Positions 1-8,239 of a stretch of 38,468 nucleotides of DNA are shown one piece after another; the stretch's first letter is position 1; each line of letters begins with the position of its first letter. Position numbers and translations under genes: made by a program. The notes under the pieces were generated by a model. It saw only the letters and a list, made by a program, of their open reading frames with translations, did not search any database and was not told the DNA's origin. Source of the stretch: CAZGMJ01 sp964526785 (lineage in GTDB: Bacteria > Planctomycetota > Phycisphaerae > Sedimentisphaerales > Anaerobacaceae); assembly GCA_964526785.1 (NCBI GenBank), contig CAZGMJ010000050.1:1-38468 (forward strand). Reading direction: 5' to 3'.

Positions 1-27
1 GTGCGTTATGCAGCAACATGACAGTGT

Positions 28-480
28 TCAATAAACCTTGCTCCCCGTAGTAAGTATCTGGACAACTTCCTCTTGTCGCTTCCTTGTTGCCCTTGCACTC
101 CCTCTCGCGAAATAGGCGCTCGCACCGGCACCGAGGGTCTGCTCATAAGATTCAGTTCGTTTTCTACTGTGATTTTCCCCCAATCCCAGAAGCAGTTTGT
201 ATCCAATGCTAAAGTAGTCGTCTCTCTCTCCGCATACATATTCGATTACCTCATACCCATTGGCCTTCTTTAGCAAACTCGTCACCAATTTCATTGTCGA
301 GGTCTTACCAACTCCTCGTCCTCCAAAAAGCACGACATGTCTACCAGGAGCCAAAATCGCCCTGCGAAACTGAAGACATTCCTCCTCTCTTCCAACGAAT
401 CTCTTCGGATTAGTTACTGGTGCCGACGGGCAGAACACCTCAAGGGCGTGCTTTATCTTGTTCTGTCGGTAGAATGCCAT
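28..480 (-). CDS. Short AAA+/P-loop ATPase, probably truncated
   Basis: The 150-residue product has the opening of an ORC/STAND-like P-loop ATPase: a FVGREEE lead-in near residue 28, a hydrophobic strand, then a Walker A motif GGRGVGKTS near residues 53-61. The ATG follows a strong ribosome binding site (GGGAGGT, nine bases upstream), so the gene start is credible. Relatives of this 'VGRE...GRGVGKTS' type normally run to 350 residues or more, with Walker B, sensor and C-terminal domains. Here the frame stops soon after the region where Walker B would be expected, and no in-frame continuation is visible in the remaining 27 bases. It is therefore either a truncated remnant or a gene broken by a frameshift. 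The function cannot be given beyond nucleotide binding. A+T content looks higher than in the housekeeping genes of the window. Confidence 0.6.
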   Translation of the reverse strand: MAFYRQNKIKHALEVFCPSAPVTNPKRFVGREEECLQFRRAILAPGRHVVLFGGRGVGKTSTMKLVTSLLKKANGYEVIEYVCGERDDYFSIGYKLLLGLGENHSRKRTESYEQTLGAGASAYFARGSARATRKRQEEVVQILTTGSKVY

Positions 481-679
481 GGTTTCATGACCTCCCTGAG
501 CTAACAGCGATCATTAGCCTCATCTCCATGCTAAGTCCGCACCATAGGTCGTCGCCGCTGCATAGAACCGCTGCTAATCCCTCGATGATAGTCCCATAGA
601 GCAACCACCTCACCAGCATATGTAGTAAGTCTGAGTACGCGTAGCAGACATATAGACAGCCCTATGACGCTTACCCTAT

Positions 680-707
680 ATTTTACCTAAAAAACACTTC
701 CCGCCAA
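680..707 (-). promoter_or_regulatory. Candidate promoter for the AAA+ ATPase gene
   Basis: On the minus strand, TTGGCG (707-702) and TAAAAT (685-680) are separated by 16 bases. This would give a leader of roughly 190 bases before the ATPase start at 480. The match is moderate and the region is A+T rich, so chance is possible. Confidence 0.25.
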
Positions 708-781
708 TACTTTTGCCAAAAAATCCTCGCCGTCTACATACTATTTCACTTTTTTGGCGGCCATGACCGACAAGAAAGGCC

Positions 782-811
782 TTGACTTTAGCCCGCACCC
801 TGTGGTATCAT
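782..811 (+). promoter_or_regulatory. Candidate sigma-70 promoter without an obvious gene
   Basis: TTGACT (782-787), an 18-base spacer and TATCAT (806-811) form a good promoter-like pair, and a second TATAAT-like box lies at about 830. The nearest downstream gene begins at 1457, so transcription from here would cross about 640 bases containing the three short repeats. The product is unknown and may be a non-coding transcript. Confidence 0.35.
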
Positions 812-970
812 ATCCATATAACAGACAGTATAATATTGTAGACCACGCTTAGAGCTAATGAACAATAATCGTACCACATTCTCCAACGCCTTGCCACCAA
901 CCGCTCCATTTCCGACTCAGTGCCATGGGGTATTCCAGTCCAGTGACTTGCAACAAGTGTACGATTTTGA

Positions 971-1000
971 GGAAACAAACCCAATGCAAAAACGGGGAAC
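971..1000 (+). repeat. Short dispersed repeat, copy 1
   Basis: Contains ACAAACCCAATGCAAAAACG, matching the shared core AAACAAAC/GCCAAT plus an A-rich tail followed by GGG. Same orientation as the other four copies. Confidence 0.6.
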
Positions 1001-1061
1001 ATCACGACACCTCGACACCTTTGCCCATACCCCCACACGCGACTCGATGTAGGACCCGAAT

Positions 1062-1090
1062 ATGCAAAACAAAGCCAATATCAATGTGGG
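1062..1090 (+). repeat. Short dispersed repeat, copy 2
   Basis: Begins ATGCAAAACAAAGCCAAT and ends in TGTGGG. It lies 91 bases after copy 1 and differs from it by a G in the C-run of the core. Confidence 0.6.
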
Positions 1091-1199
1091 AATACGCAGA
1101 ACTCTTTTGCGTCCTTACCCATTTACCCAACTTCACCTTACGAGCGTTCTGGCGTCGCCCTTCAATACCTCAGTTCACGCTGCCGCGTCAATTCAAGCT

Positions 1200-1228
1200 A
1201 TGAAAAACAAAGCCAATGCGAAAATAGG
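1200..1228 (+). repeat. Short dispersed repeat, copy 3
   Basis: Begins ATGAAAAACAAAGCCAATGC and ends in AAATAGG, 138 bases after copy 2. The core AACAAAGCCAAT is identical to copy 2. Confidence 0.6.
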
Positions 1229-1456
1229 AGGTCTGTCGCCGCTATTACCCTCACATTCCCCCCGATACCTGTGGCGCACTTATGTCGCGATGGGCCACAT
1301 TCGGTGGGAACTGCTGCCTCTGGCACACGGTGTTCAGCAGGCAACCGGCGGCGAACCGGTGGCGTGTTCGGGTGGTAGGAATGATGGGGGCGGGGAATGC
1401 GGTCGGGCGGACAGCCGGCCGGACAGAAACAGGTATACGGACGGAAGGATTCCATT

Positions 1457-2134
1457 ATGGAACGGTTGAAATGGACAGCGGCGGCGGTATTGACGGCGGC
1501 GGTGGTAATGCTCGGCGGCTGCAAGGAGCAGGGAGCGGAGACGGCGGGCAGCCGGCAGGGGCAGAGCGAGCAGCAAAATGGCAAGGTGGCGGCGTCGGCG
1601 GAAGAGGCCGAGCCGCTGGAGGCGGGAGATACTGCGCCGAGCGCAAGGTTGCGGACGGCCGAGGGCGAGGCGGTAGAGCTGGCGGATGTGCTGGGGGGCG
1701 AGCCGACGGTGCTGGTATTCTATCGGGGCGGATGGTGCCGCTACTGCACGGCGCAACTGGCCCAGCTTTCGGGCACGGAGCAGGCGATTGTCGATGCGGG
1801 TTGGCAGATCGTGGCGATCAGTCCGGATCGGCCGGAGAAGCTGCGGGAGAGCAGGAGCGACGTGGAGGTCGATTTCACGCTGCTTTCGGACAGTTCGATG
1901 GCGGCGGCCAAGGCGTACGGGCTGGCGTTCGAGGTGGACGCCGAGACGCTGGAGAAGTATGCGGGGTACGGGATCGATCTGGAGGAGGCTTCGGGGCGGG
2001 ACCATCATCTGCTGCCGGTGCCGGCGGTGTTTCTTGTGGGTGCGGACGGGGTGATTCGGTATGCGTATGCGAATCCGGATTATACGGTGCGGCTGGAGGC
2101 CGAGACGCTGCTGGAGCAGGTGCGCGAGGAATAA
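1457..2134 (+). CDS. AhpC/TSA-type peroxiredoxin-like lipoprotein
   Basis: This 225-residue protein is a probable membrane-anchored thiol peroxidase or thiol-disulfide protein outside the cytoplasm. The first 22 residues form a lipoprotein signal ending in the lipobox LGGC (Cys22 would be lipidated). A Gln/Glu/Ala-rich linker runs to about residue 52. A thioredoxin-fold domain then carries YRGGWCRYCTAQL, with Cys94 and Cys97 as a CxxC pair, and VVAISPDRPEKL further on, both typical of AhpC/TSA peroxiredoxins. The ATG at 1457 is chosen because GGAAGGA lies just upstream and the signal peptide starts there; a longer in-frame extension has no such site. The gene stands alone in front of the EF-G promoter. 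The substrate is not predictable; peroxide or lipid peroxide reduction is the family role. Confidence 0.85.
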   Translation: MERLKWTAAAVLTAAVVMLGGCKEQGAETAGSRQGQSEQQNGKVAASAEEAEPLEAGDTAPSARLRTAEGEAVELADVLGGEPTVLVFYRGGWCRYCTAQLAQLSGTEQAIVDAGWQIVAISPDRPEKLRESRSDVEVDFTLLSDSSMAAAKAYGLAFEVDAETLEKYAGYGIDLEEASGRDHHLLPVPAVFLVGADGVIRYAYANPDYTVRLEAETLLEQVREE

Positions 2135-2441
2135 CGCCGCGGCGGCCGGTCCGGCGGGCGGAGAGGCTGCGGCGCTAAAAACAGCCGAGCAAGCGGTTAG
2201 ATTTGCGTTTTTTTTGGAAAAAGCGGCAAACAATCCTTGCGTTATCGACCGTATAGGCATATAATTATGGTTTTCCCCGATTTTGGCTGGAGGGGGGATA
2301 GTGTACGCCACTTACCCACGATCGCAGCAGCCTCGGGGTATCCGTACCGGCCGGTTCGGTCGGCGGATGCCGGGGCGGAAGCAAGAGGGGTACAGGCGTG
2401 CAGAGCAGGACACGTGGAAGATTGAACTGGCTTGAGGATAT
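2135..2441. other. Intergenic region and EF-G leader
   Basis: No gene is seen. After a G+C-rich tail and an eight-T run near 2209, the region holds the EF-G promoter (listed separately) and a leader of about 170 bases. The leader ends with GAGG five bases before the EF-G ATG. No ribosomal-protein-type autoregulatory structure could be recognised by eye. Confidence 0.6.
2237..2265 (+). promoter_or_regulatory. Strong sigma-70-type promoter of the EF-G gene
   Basis: TTGCGT (2237-2242), a 17-base spacer and a perfect TATAAT (2260-2265) form a near-consensus housekeeping promoter, fitting a highly expressed translation factor. Confidence 0.7.
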
Positions 2442-4538
2442 ATGGAAAGTATTCGTAACATTCGAAACATCGGTATTTCGGCGCATATCGACTCGGGCAA
2501 GACGACCCTGAGCGAGCGCATTTTGTACTACGCGGGCCGTATTCATCGCATGCAGGAGGTGCACGACGATAAGGGCGGCGCGACGATGGACTATATGGAG
2601 CTTGAGCGCGAGCGCGGGATCACGATTACGTCGGCGGCGACGCAGGTGAACTGGAAGGGGCGGAGCATGAACCTGATCGATACGCCGGGGCACGTGGATT
2701 TCACGGTCGAGGTCGAGCGGTCGCTGCGGGTGCTGGACGGCGCGGTGATGGTGCTGTGTGCGGTCGGCGGCGTGCAGAGCCAGTCCGTTACGGTCGATCG
2801 GCAGATGAAGCGGTACGAGGTGCCGCGGATTGCGTTCGTCAACAAGATGGACCGCGTGGGGGCCGATCCGGTGCGTGTGCGGCGCGAGATGGAAGAGAAG
2901 CTGGGGCTGAAGGTCCTGCCGATTCAGCTCAATATGGGCATCGGCGAGGGGTTTGCGGGCGTGATCGACCTGGTGAGCATGGAGGCGGTGACGTTCGAGG
3001 GCGCCGGCGGCGAGAAGGTGCATCGCGGGGCGATTCCGGAGGCGTACCAGGAGCAGGCGACGGCGGCGCGGGAAGAGATGCTCGAGACGCTGAGCATGTA
3101 CAACGACTGTCTGCTGGAGATGCTGCTGGAGGAGCAGCAGGTGGACGAGCAGTTGATTCGGCGAATCATTCGCGACGCGACGATCAATCGCGAGATCGTG
3201 CCGATGATGATGGGATCGGCGTTCAAGAATCGGGGCGTGCAGCCTTTGATGGATGCGGCGTGCGATTATCTGCCGAGTCCGATGGACCGGTCGAGCTTTG
3301 CACGGGATCACGATAACGAGGGTACGGAGACGCCGCTGGCGAGCGATCCGGATGCGCCGCTGGTGGCGATGGTGTTCAAGATTGCGGACGAGTCGTTCGG
3401 GCAGTTGAGCTACGTGCGGGTGTATCAGGGGCGGATCGTCAAGGGGGCTCAGTACGGGAACGTTCGGACGGGCCGGAAGGTGCGGATCGGGCGGATTGTG
3501 CGGATGCACGCGAACGACCGCGAGGACGTGACCGAGGCGGGGCCGGGCGATATCGTGGCGCTGGTGGCGGTGGATTGCGCGAGCGGCGATACGATCTGCG
3601 GCGAGGGGGCGAACTATTCGCTGGAGAGCATTTTCGTGGCGGATCCGGTGATCAGTCTTTCGATTACGCCGGCCAGTTCGGCCGATCAGGAGCGGATGGC
3701 CAAGGCGCTGAACCGGTTCATGAAAGAGGACCCGACGTTCCGCGTATCGAGCGATCCGGAGACGGGCGAAACGGTCGTGGCGGGGATGGGCGAGCTGCAT
3801 CTGGACGTGTATATCGAGCGGATTCGGCGCGAGTTCAAGGCGAACGTGCAGGTGGGCGTGCCGAACGTGAGCTATCGCGAGGCGCCGACGAAGGAGACGA
3901 GCTTCAACTATCGGCGCAAGAAGCAGACGGGCGGCTCGGGGCAGTTCGCGCACGTGATCGGGCGGCTGATTCCGCTGGCGAGCGAGGCCGAGGGGACGTA
4001 CGAGTTCGAGGACAATGTCACGGGCGGGCGGATTCCGAGCGACTATATTCCGGCGGTGAACAAGGGGTTCCAGGAAGCGATGAAGAAGGGGCCGGTTGCG
4101 GGCTATGAGATCGTCGGGTGCAAGATGTGTCTGGACGACGGATCGCACCATGCGGTGGACTCGAGCGAGATGGCGTTTCGGATTGCGGGGAGGGATGCGT
4201 TTGTCGAGGCGTTTCGGCAGTCGCGGCCGTGCCTGCAGGAACCGATCATGGCGGTCGAGGTGGAGATGCCGAGCGAGTTTCAGGGAGCGATTGTGGGGGA
4301 TTTGAACTCGCGGCGCGGGATCATTCTGGAGACCGAGGCGAAGGAGAATTATACGGTCGTGCGGGCGGAGGTGCCGCTGGCGAACATGTTCGGGTATGCG
4401 ACGGTGGTTCGGGGACTGAGCAAGGGGATGGCGACGTTCTCGATGGAGATGTCACGGTATGCGCAGGTGCCCGCGAAGCTGGCCGAGGAGATTATCAGCA
4501 GGCGGCGTCAGGAGGCCGAAGAGGCGGCGCGCAAGTAG
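2442..4538 (+). CDS. fusA: Elongation factor G, mitochondrial EF-G1-like (spdEFG1) type
   Basis: The 698-residue GTPase moves tRNA and mRNA through the ribosome after peptide bond formation. The G1 loop AHIDSGKTT (residues 14-22), DTPGH (80-84) and NKMD (134-137) mark the GTP-binding domain. Later domains follow in the usual order: domain II with the VRVYQGRI segment, domain III, domain IV with GGSGQFAHV, and domain V ending in MEMSRYAQVP. Several signatures, AHIDSGKTT rather than the usual AHIDAGKTT, MELERERGITI and LCAVGGVQSQS, match mitochondrial EF-G1 and the bacterial 'spdEFG1' subfamily of spirochaetes, planctomycetes and deltaproteobacteria. In that lineage translocation and ribosome recycling are split between two EF-G paralogues; the partner is not in this window. 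The gene is not next to rpsL/rpsG or tuf, unlike the classical str operon. Confidence 0.95.
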   Translation: MESIRNIRNIGISAHIDSGKTTLSERILYYAGRIHRMQEVHDDKGGATMDYMELERERGITITSAATQVNWKGRSMNLIDTPGHVDFTVEVERSLRVLDGAVMVLCAVGGVQSQSVTVDRQMKRYEVPRIAFVNKMDRVGADPVRVRREMEEKLGLKVLPIQLNMGIGEGFAGVIDLVSMEAVTFEGAGGEKVHRGAIPEAYQEQATAAREEMLETLSMYNDCLLEMLLEEQQVDEQLIRRIIRDATINREIVPMMMGSAFKNRGVQPLMDAACDYLPSPMDRSSFARDHDNEGTETPLASDPDAPLVAMVFKIADESFGQLSYVRVYQGRIVKGAQYGNVRTGRKVRIGRIVRMHANDREDVTEAGPGDIVALVAVDCASGDTICGEGANYSLESIFVADPVISLSITPASSADQERMAKALNRFMKEDPTFRVSSDPETGETVVAGMGELHLDVYIERIRREFKANVQVGVPNVSYREAPTKETSFNYRRKKQTGGSGQFAHVIGRLIPLASEAEGTYEFEDNVTGGRIPSDYIPAVNKGFQEAMKKGPVAGYEIVGCKMCLDDGSHHAVDSSEMAFRIAGRDAFVEAFRQSRPCLQEPIMAVEVEMPSEFQGAIVGDLNSRRGIILETEAKENYTVVRAEVPLANMFGYATVVRGLSKGMATFSMEMSRYAQVPAKLAEEIISRRRQEAEEAARK

Positions 4539-4624
4539 CGCCCTGCCGGCATCGTCAAGGCATGGCGCCGTATGCAGGCGGCGCAGGGTTGTGGCGCGGG
4601 CATGGTGTCTGGCGTGGAGCCAAG

Positions 4625-5173
4625 CTACATGCGGACGTTCAGATCCGTGGAGAGGCGATGGGACTGCAGGGCTTTGGTCGTGTCTTTTTTGATAAGGCCG
4701 GCACAAAACGCCGCGATGCGGGCCCCGGCCGAGAGGAAGATTTCATTGCCCATCGGCACTTCGGCGGCGGGGTCCTCTGCGAGCACCAGACGGAGCATCT
4801 CCCGTCGCGGCAGTTGGGCGTTCTGTTCGTACTCGCCTTTGAGCATTGCTTCGACGAGTTCGCGAACGATCCTTCGTACGGCGGCCAGTACGCCCTCATG
4901 CGGGGTCTCCACATGATCCGCAGCATCCGGCCGGACGGTCTCGACAGGCAGTCCTGCACGGCCGACGCCGAGGAATCTGCGTATCAAAGCGGCTCGCGTG
5001 GCGTTGTGGTCCGTCAGTATTTCAATGGCGTCGTTCGGTGGTTGTTGCTCGTTCTTGGATGGTCGGACCCGTTGTTGATCGCACTGTGTTGTTCTGTCCG
5101 CAGGCGGAGTCGTATCCGCACAATTCCAGTTGTGGAACTGCGCAGAGCCCACCCGGCTCATTGAACCCATCAT
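4625..5173 (-). CDS. Unidentified 182-residue protein
   Basis: I do not recognise the family. The ATG at 5173 follows a good ribosome binding site (GGAAGAGG, seven bases away), which supports a real gene. The first 50 or so residues are polar and low in hydrophobic residues (Gln, Asn, Pro, Thr, Cys) and probably disordered. From about residue 55 the sequence becomes helical and well-mixed, with segments such as AALIRRFLGVG, LAAVRRIVRELVEAML and GARIAAFCAGLIKK. There is no signal peptide or membrane segment. It converges on the EF-G gene, 86 bases from its stop. Overlapping frames on the other strand have no comparable start signal. Cytoplasmic location is inferred. Confidence 0.55.
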   Translation of the reverse strand: MMGSMSRVGSAQFHNWNCADTTPPADRTTQCDQQRVRPSKNEQQPPNDAIEILTDHNATRAALIRRFLGVGRAGLPVETVRPDAADHVETPHEGVLAAVRRIVRELVEAMLKGEYEQNAQLPRREMLRLVLAEDPAAEVPMGNEIFLSAGARIAAFCAGLIKKDTTKALQSHRLSTDLNVRM

Positions 5174-5455
5174 TGCTTGTCCTCTTCCAGGAGTCAGTGT
5201 CTTTCCGACGACTTCTGTTCTTCCCGCAAATACTTTCTCTCCAACCGCGCCTTCTCATTGCTGTTTCCATCTTAAGCATACGTAACGATGGGAGCATCTC
5301 CAAGAATGACGCCGGAGAATCGGTGCAATGCGGTGCGGGCGGCATCTGATAAGAACGGCCCCGGCGTCGGACGAATGGACATTTCGGCCGGTCGCGCGGA
5401 GATCTTCAGGGGTGCGGAGAAATCATCGCGTACAATGCACGGGAATGGTGATTCG

Positions 5456-7354
5456 CTACTGCTGCTGCGGCACAAGCAAGCCGAGCCTCCATGGAATCCG
5501 GCCGTAGCTTTTGCCCCCGCGACGCTCATCGGAGACGCCCTGGAAGAGCATCCTGAGGTTCGCGGGGTCCACTTTCAGTCTTTCGTCGAAGCCGCTGCGG
5601 ATCAGTTCGCCGTGGCTGATGGAGTCGGTCCAGCGAGCGGCCGTTTGGCGGACGTTCTTCATGGAGGCGAAGGAGTTCTCTCTGTCGCCGGCCAGCGGCG
5701 TCCATTTGCCGTCGAGACGGTCGGCGGTGTACGCCTTGTAGTAGCGCCAACCGTGGCCGTGCTGGGCTTCGATGATGGTGAGATAGTTGTATGGCAATCC
5801 CTGGACGGAATATGTATGACTCGCTTCGAAGACATCGGCCTGCAGGGCAACGACCGGCCGGGACCAACCGAGGGGGAAGTCGGCCGGCGCGGTCTGGCTG
5901 CGCCACATACGGCCATCCAGGCTCGTGAAGAACAAGTATGCGCGGGCGTCGTCGCAGATGACCCAGAAGTCGAGCCAGGCTTTGGGGCCGTCGGGTTTGC
6001 CGTCGAACATCGGCTGCAGCGGCGACCAGGCATCGGGTTCGGCGATGTCGGGTGATGTGGAGAAGGCGGGTCGATACGGCGGATCGCCCCAGGATTCATC
6101 GGCGGCCTGGCAGATCATGTACCACTTGTTGTGGGGCGTGAAGTAGAATACCTGCGGGGCACAGTAATAGCCCGGATGGAGTTTGAGCAGGTGCTGCTTT
6201 GCACCGGCAGCCTGGCCCCAGTCTTTAAATGTCAGATATACGACGGCGTGGCTTCGCTCTTTGCCGCGGATCGTGCAGAAGAGGTGCCATCTATCGTGAC
6301 AGCGGACGATGGAGGGATCCTTGATCGAGTACGTCGTATCGTCGGCGAAATCCACGGGCTCGACAAGCGGCGGGCCGGTCCGCCAATGAAAATCGCCCGT
6401 CTTCAGGGCGGCGGGCACGGATTGCTTTGCGTCGGATGGGGCCGGAGCAAGGCGGTGCATTGCTTTGGCGAATTGGGCGCCGAGATCGATATAGCCTTCG
6501 GTGTCGTAGTGCCATTTGTCGGAGTAATCGTAGTTGTCGGTGGTGGTGACGAGGGCGGCGCTTGTGTCGGCCCGGACGAAAGCCTCCTGGGCGGCGCGGA
6601 CAATGTGGCCGTAATTCCAGACTTTGCCGTCGTTTTCCTCTTCATCGCGGCCCGAGTCGGATATCCGGCCGATTACGACGGGCAGATCATCCACCCGCAG
6701 TGCCGCTCGGATGAGGTTCATCAGGCGTGTGAGGTGCGACCGATATCGGCGGGCGATTGGTTCGGTATAGGCCGCGTCGCTTTCGCCCTGCATCCACACG
6801 ATGCCGGCGGGGATCAGCGTGTCCCGCGATCCATCACCGTCGATATCGAGCACGCCGGCGGCATTCCGCAGTGTGGCGAGGAAGCTGTCGTACTGGTTCA
6901 CGCCGCCGTTTAGCGTGTAGTCGGGATCCCAGCATCCGAACCGCCCCGCCGCATCCTGATCTATCGAGGTGCCCCCGCGGGAGTACTTGATGACAGCGAT
7001 ATTGGCTTGCGGTCGGAGTTTGCGGAGGGTGCGGGCGAAGGTCAGTTCGACGCCGAAGCGATCGGACCGACTTACGGTCCGGCCGTCGGATTCATAGCCT
7101 GCACCGTGGCCCGGGCGAAGTTCGGTCCATACGCCCTGCCCGCCAGGCGTGCCGTCCGGGGCGGGGTTGCCGTGGAAGATCATAACGTCTTCGACGGGCC
7201 CTTTGAGTTGCGACGGCAACTGCTCGACGTAGCCGTAGCCATCCATATTGGACTGGCCGCCGAGGTAGTAGAGATGGTACGTCTTTGCGCAGACCGTCAC
7301 GAGGGGCAGCACGGCGAGAGTAATCAGAACCGCTGATACAGTTGTCTTGTTCAT
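5456..7354 (-). CDS. Secreted CE6 acetylesterase fused to GH62 arabinofuranosidase
   Basis: This 632-residue bifunctional enzyme would remove acetyl groups and alpha-L-arabinofuranosyl side chains from xylan. A signal peptide spans residues 1-23. Residues 27-300 are a SASA/CE6-type esterase: GGQSNM with the probable nucleophile Ser35, VWMQGESD near 187-193, and WHYDTEGY with the probable catalytic His282. Residues 335-632 are a GH62 domain: KDPSIV (Asp346), YLTFKDWGQA, a WYMICQ strand, LDFWVICDD (Asp462), VFEASHTYSVQG (Glu510) and a C-terminal ISHGELIRSG block. Asp346, Asp462 and Glu510 sit where the GH62 catalytic residues are expected. Both halves attack decorated arabinoxylan, so the fusion makes functional sense. 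The gene is monocistronic, between the unidentified 4.6 kb gene and the transposase remnant. Confidence 0.88.
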   Translation of the reverse strand: MNKTTVSAVLITLAVLPLVTVCAKTYHLYYLGGQSNMDGYGYVEQLPSQLKGPVEDVMIFHGNPAPDGTPGGQGVWTELRPGHGAGYESDGRTVSRSDRFGVELTFARTLRKLRPQANIAVIKYSRGGTSIDQDAAGRFGCWDPDYTLNGGVNQYDSFLATLRNAAGVLDIDGDGSRDTLIPAGIVWMQGESDAAYTEPIARRYRSHLTRLMNLIRAALRVDDLPVVIGRISDSGRDEEENDGKVWNYGHIVRAAQEAFVRADTSAALVTTTDNYDYSDKWHYDTEGYIDLGAQFAKAMHRLAPAPSDAKQSVPAALKTGDFHWRTGPPLVEPVDFADDTTYSIKDPSIVRCHDRWHLFCTIRGKERSHAVVYLTFKDWGQAAGAKQHLLKLHPGYYCAPQVFYFTPHNKWYMICQAADESWGDPPYRPAFSTSPDIAEPDAWSPLQPMFDGKPDGPKAWLDFWVICDDARAYLFFTSLDGRMWRSQTAPADFPLGWSRPVVALQADVFEASHTYSVQGLPYNYLTIIEAQHGHGWRYYKAYTADRLDGKWTPLAGDRENSFASMKNVRQTAARWTDSISHGELIRSGFDERLKVDPANLRMLFQGVSDERRGGKSYGRIPWRLGLLVPQQQ

Positions 7355-7572
7355 GGCCCGGGCTCCAAGGGAAATGATTGGTTGTTCCAGATAAGAGCGA
7401 TAGGCAGATTATCACACATATCGCGGGCAGAATCCAGAGGTATACCCCGGGCGGGTCCCGCATGTAATACGGTAACCGTCCGACGATATACACCAAGTGG
7501 GAGAATCAAGGCGGCAGCAGTCTTGGTACGCACATAGCGACTGGCAACCGCATATGTACCCCTCCCCATTGT

Positions 7573-8010
7573 CTATACCATAATTGTCGATTTCTTAGGT
7601 GGATTCGTCACCGTCTTTGAGGCTGGCGTTTCGCAGGGAGCCCGGAGGGCGACCGGAGAAGCGCCGGCATCTCCATATACCTCGGCCGGGGTCCGGTAGC
7701 CCAGAGCCTGATGCGGCCGATCAAAGTTATAAAACTCAAAATACCTGCCCAGACCAAGCCGGGCCTCAGCCGGGGTCTCGTAGTCGTGCAGATACACGTT
7801 TTCGACCTTCACCGTCCGCCATAAACGCTCGACAAGATATTGTCAAACACCCGCCCCTTGCCGTCCATACTGATCGCCACACCCTAACGCTCCAGCAAAT
7901 GCGTCCAACCCCGCGAAGTAAACTGACAGCCCTGGTCCGTATTGATGATCTCCGGCTTCGCTGAACGCAAAGCACGCTGTAATGCTTCGACACAGAACTC
8001 CGCACCCGGC
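7573..8010 (-). pseudogene. IS3-family transposase (OrfB) remnant
   Basis: Read on the minus strand, this is the C-terminal half of an IS3-type DDE transposase. It carries EFCVEALQRAL, then INTDQGCQFTS (second catalytic Asp), VAISMDGKGR, and FYNFDRPHQALGYRTPAEVY near the end. It is clearly dead. An in-frame TAG interrupts it at 7884-7886 (where the family has a sense codon before GVAISMDGKGR). A one-base deletion near 7832-7835 shifts the frame inside the segment that would read DNIFVERLWRTVK and contain the catalytic Glu. Homology also ends abruptly near 8003, so the 5' half and OrfA are missing. No clear terminal inverted repeats were identified, although the minus-strand sequence after the stop (GGTATAGACAATGGGGA) could be the right end. 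Confidence 0.82.
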
Positions 8011-8134
8011 GGGCTCTTTTCATGCCCCCCGTGGAGATTACGGGTATTTGGGTATATTCCCGGCCCTCGGCAGACTTTTTTCTCCGTAGTTCTACGGGTT
8101 CCAGAAGTATTCTTCGCGCAAATCGGAATTGTAT

Positions 8135-8164
8135 TTGACTCTTTGGACCGGGCGGTCTTAGAAT
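8135..8164 (+). promoter_or_regulatory. Promoter of the caspase-like gene
   Basis: TTGACT (8135-8140), an 18-base spacer and TAGAAT (8159-8164) lie 75 bases before the chosen start. They sit just outside the transposase remnant, so the gene appears to have its own transcription start. Confidence 0.5.
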
Positions 8165-8239
8165 TATCGGTGAGATGTGTGCTTGATTCGGCTCTTTGAC
8201 CAAATAGTGGGTGGTCATTCCTTTGGAGGAAGGATCGGA

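Larger units (their letters stand above)
481..1456. other. Long non-coding stretch with repeat copies
   Basis: No open frame here has a convincing start, ribosome binding site or recognisable protein. The first 380 bases are A+T rich and hold candidate promoters for both strands. From about 960 onward the stretch carries three copies of a short repeat built around CAAAACAAA(C/G)CCAAT, all in the same orientation and listed separately. The last 100 bases are G+C rich and lead into the ribosome binding site of the next gene. It looks like an old insertion or repeat-expansion region. Confidence 0.6.

Noticed and set aside
858..1203. Small plus-strand coding frames across the repeat cluster
   Set aside because: No ribosome binding site, and the only recurring peptide (NKAN/ETNPMQK-like) comes from the DNA repeat itself.
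971..1228. CRISPR array
   Set aside because: The copies are unevenly spaced (91 and 138 bases), diverge in sequence, and have no cas genes nearby.
2265..4151. 628-codon open frame antisense to EF-G
   Set aside because: It overlaps a certain EF-G gene and has no start signal or recognisable motif; its long His/Arg/Leu-rich runs are an artefact of codon bias.
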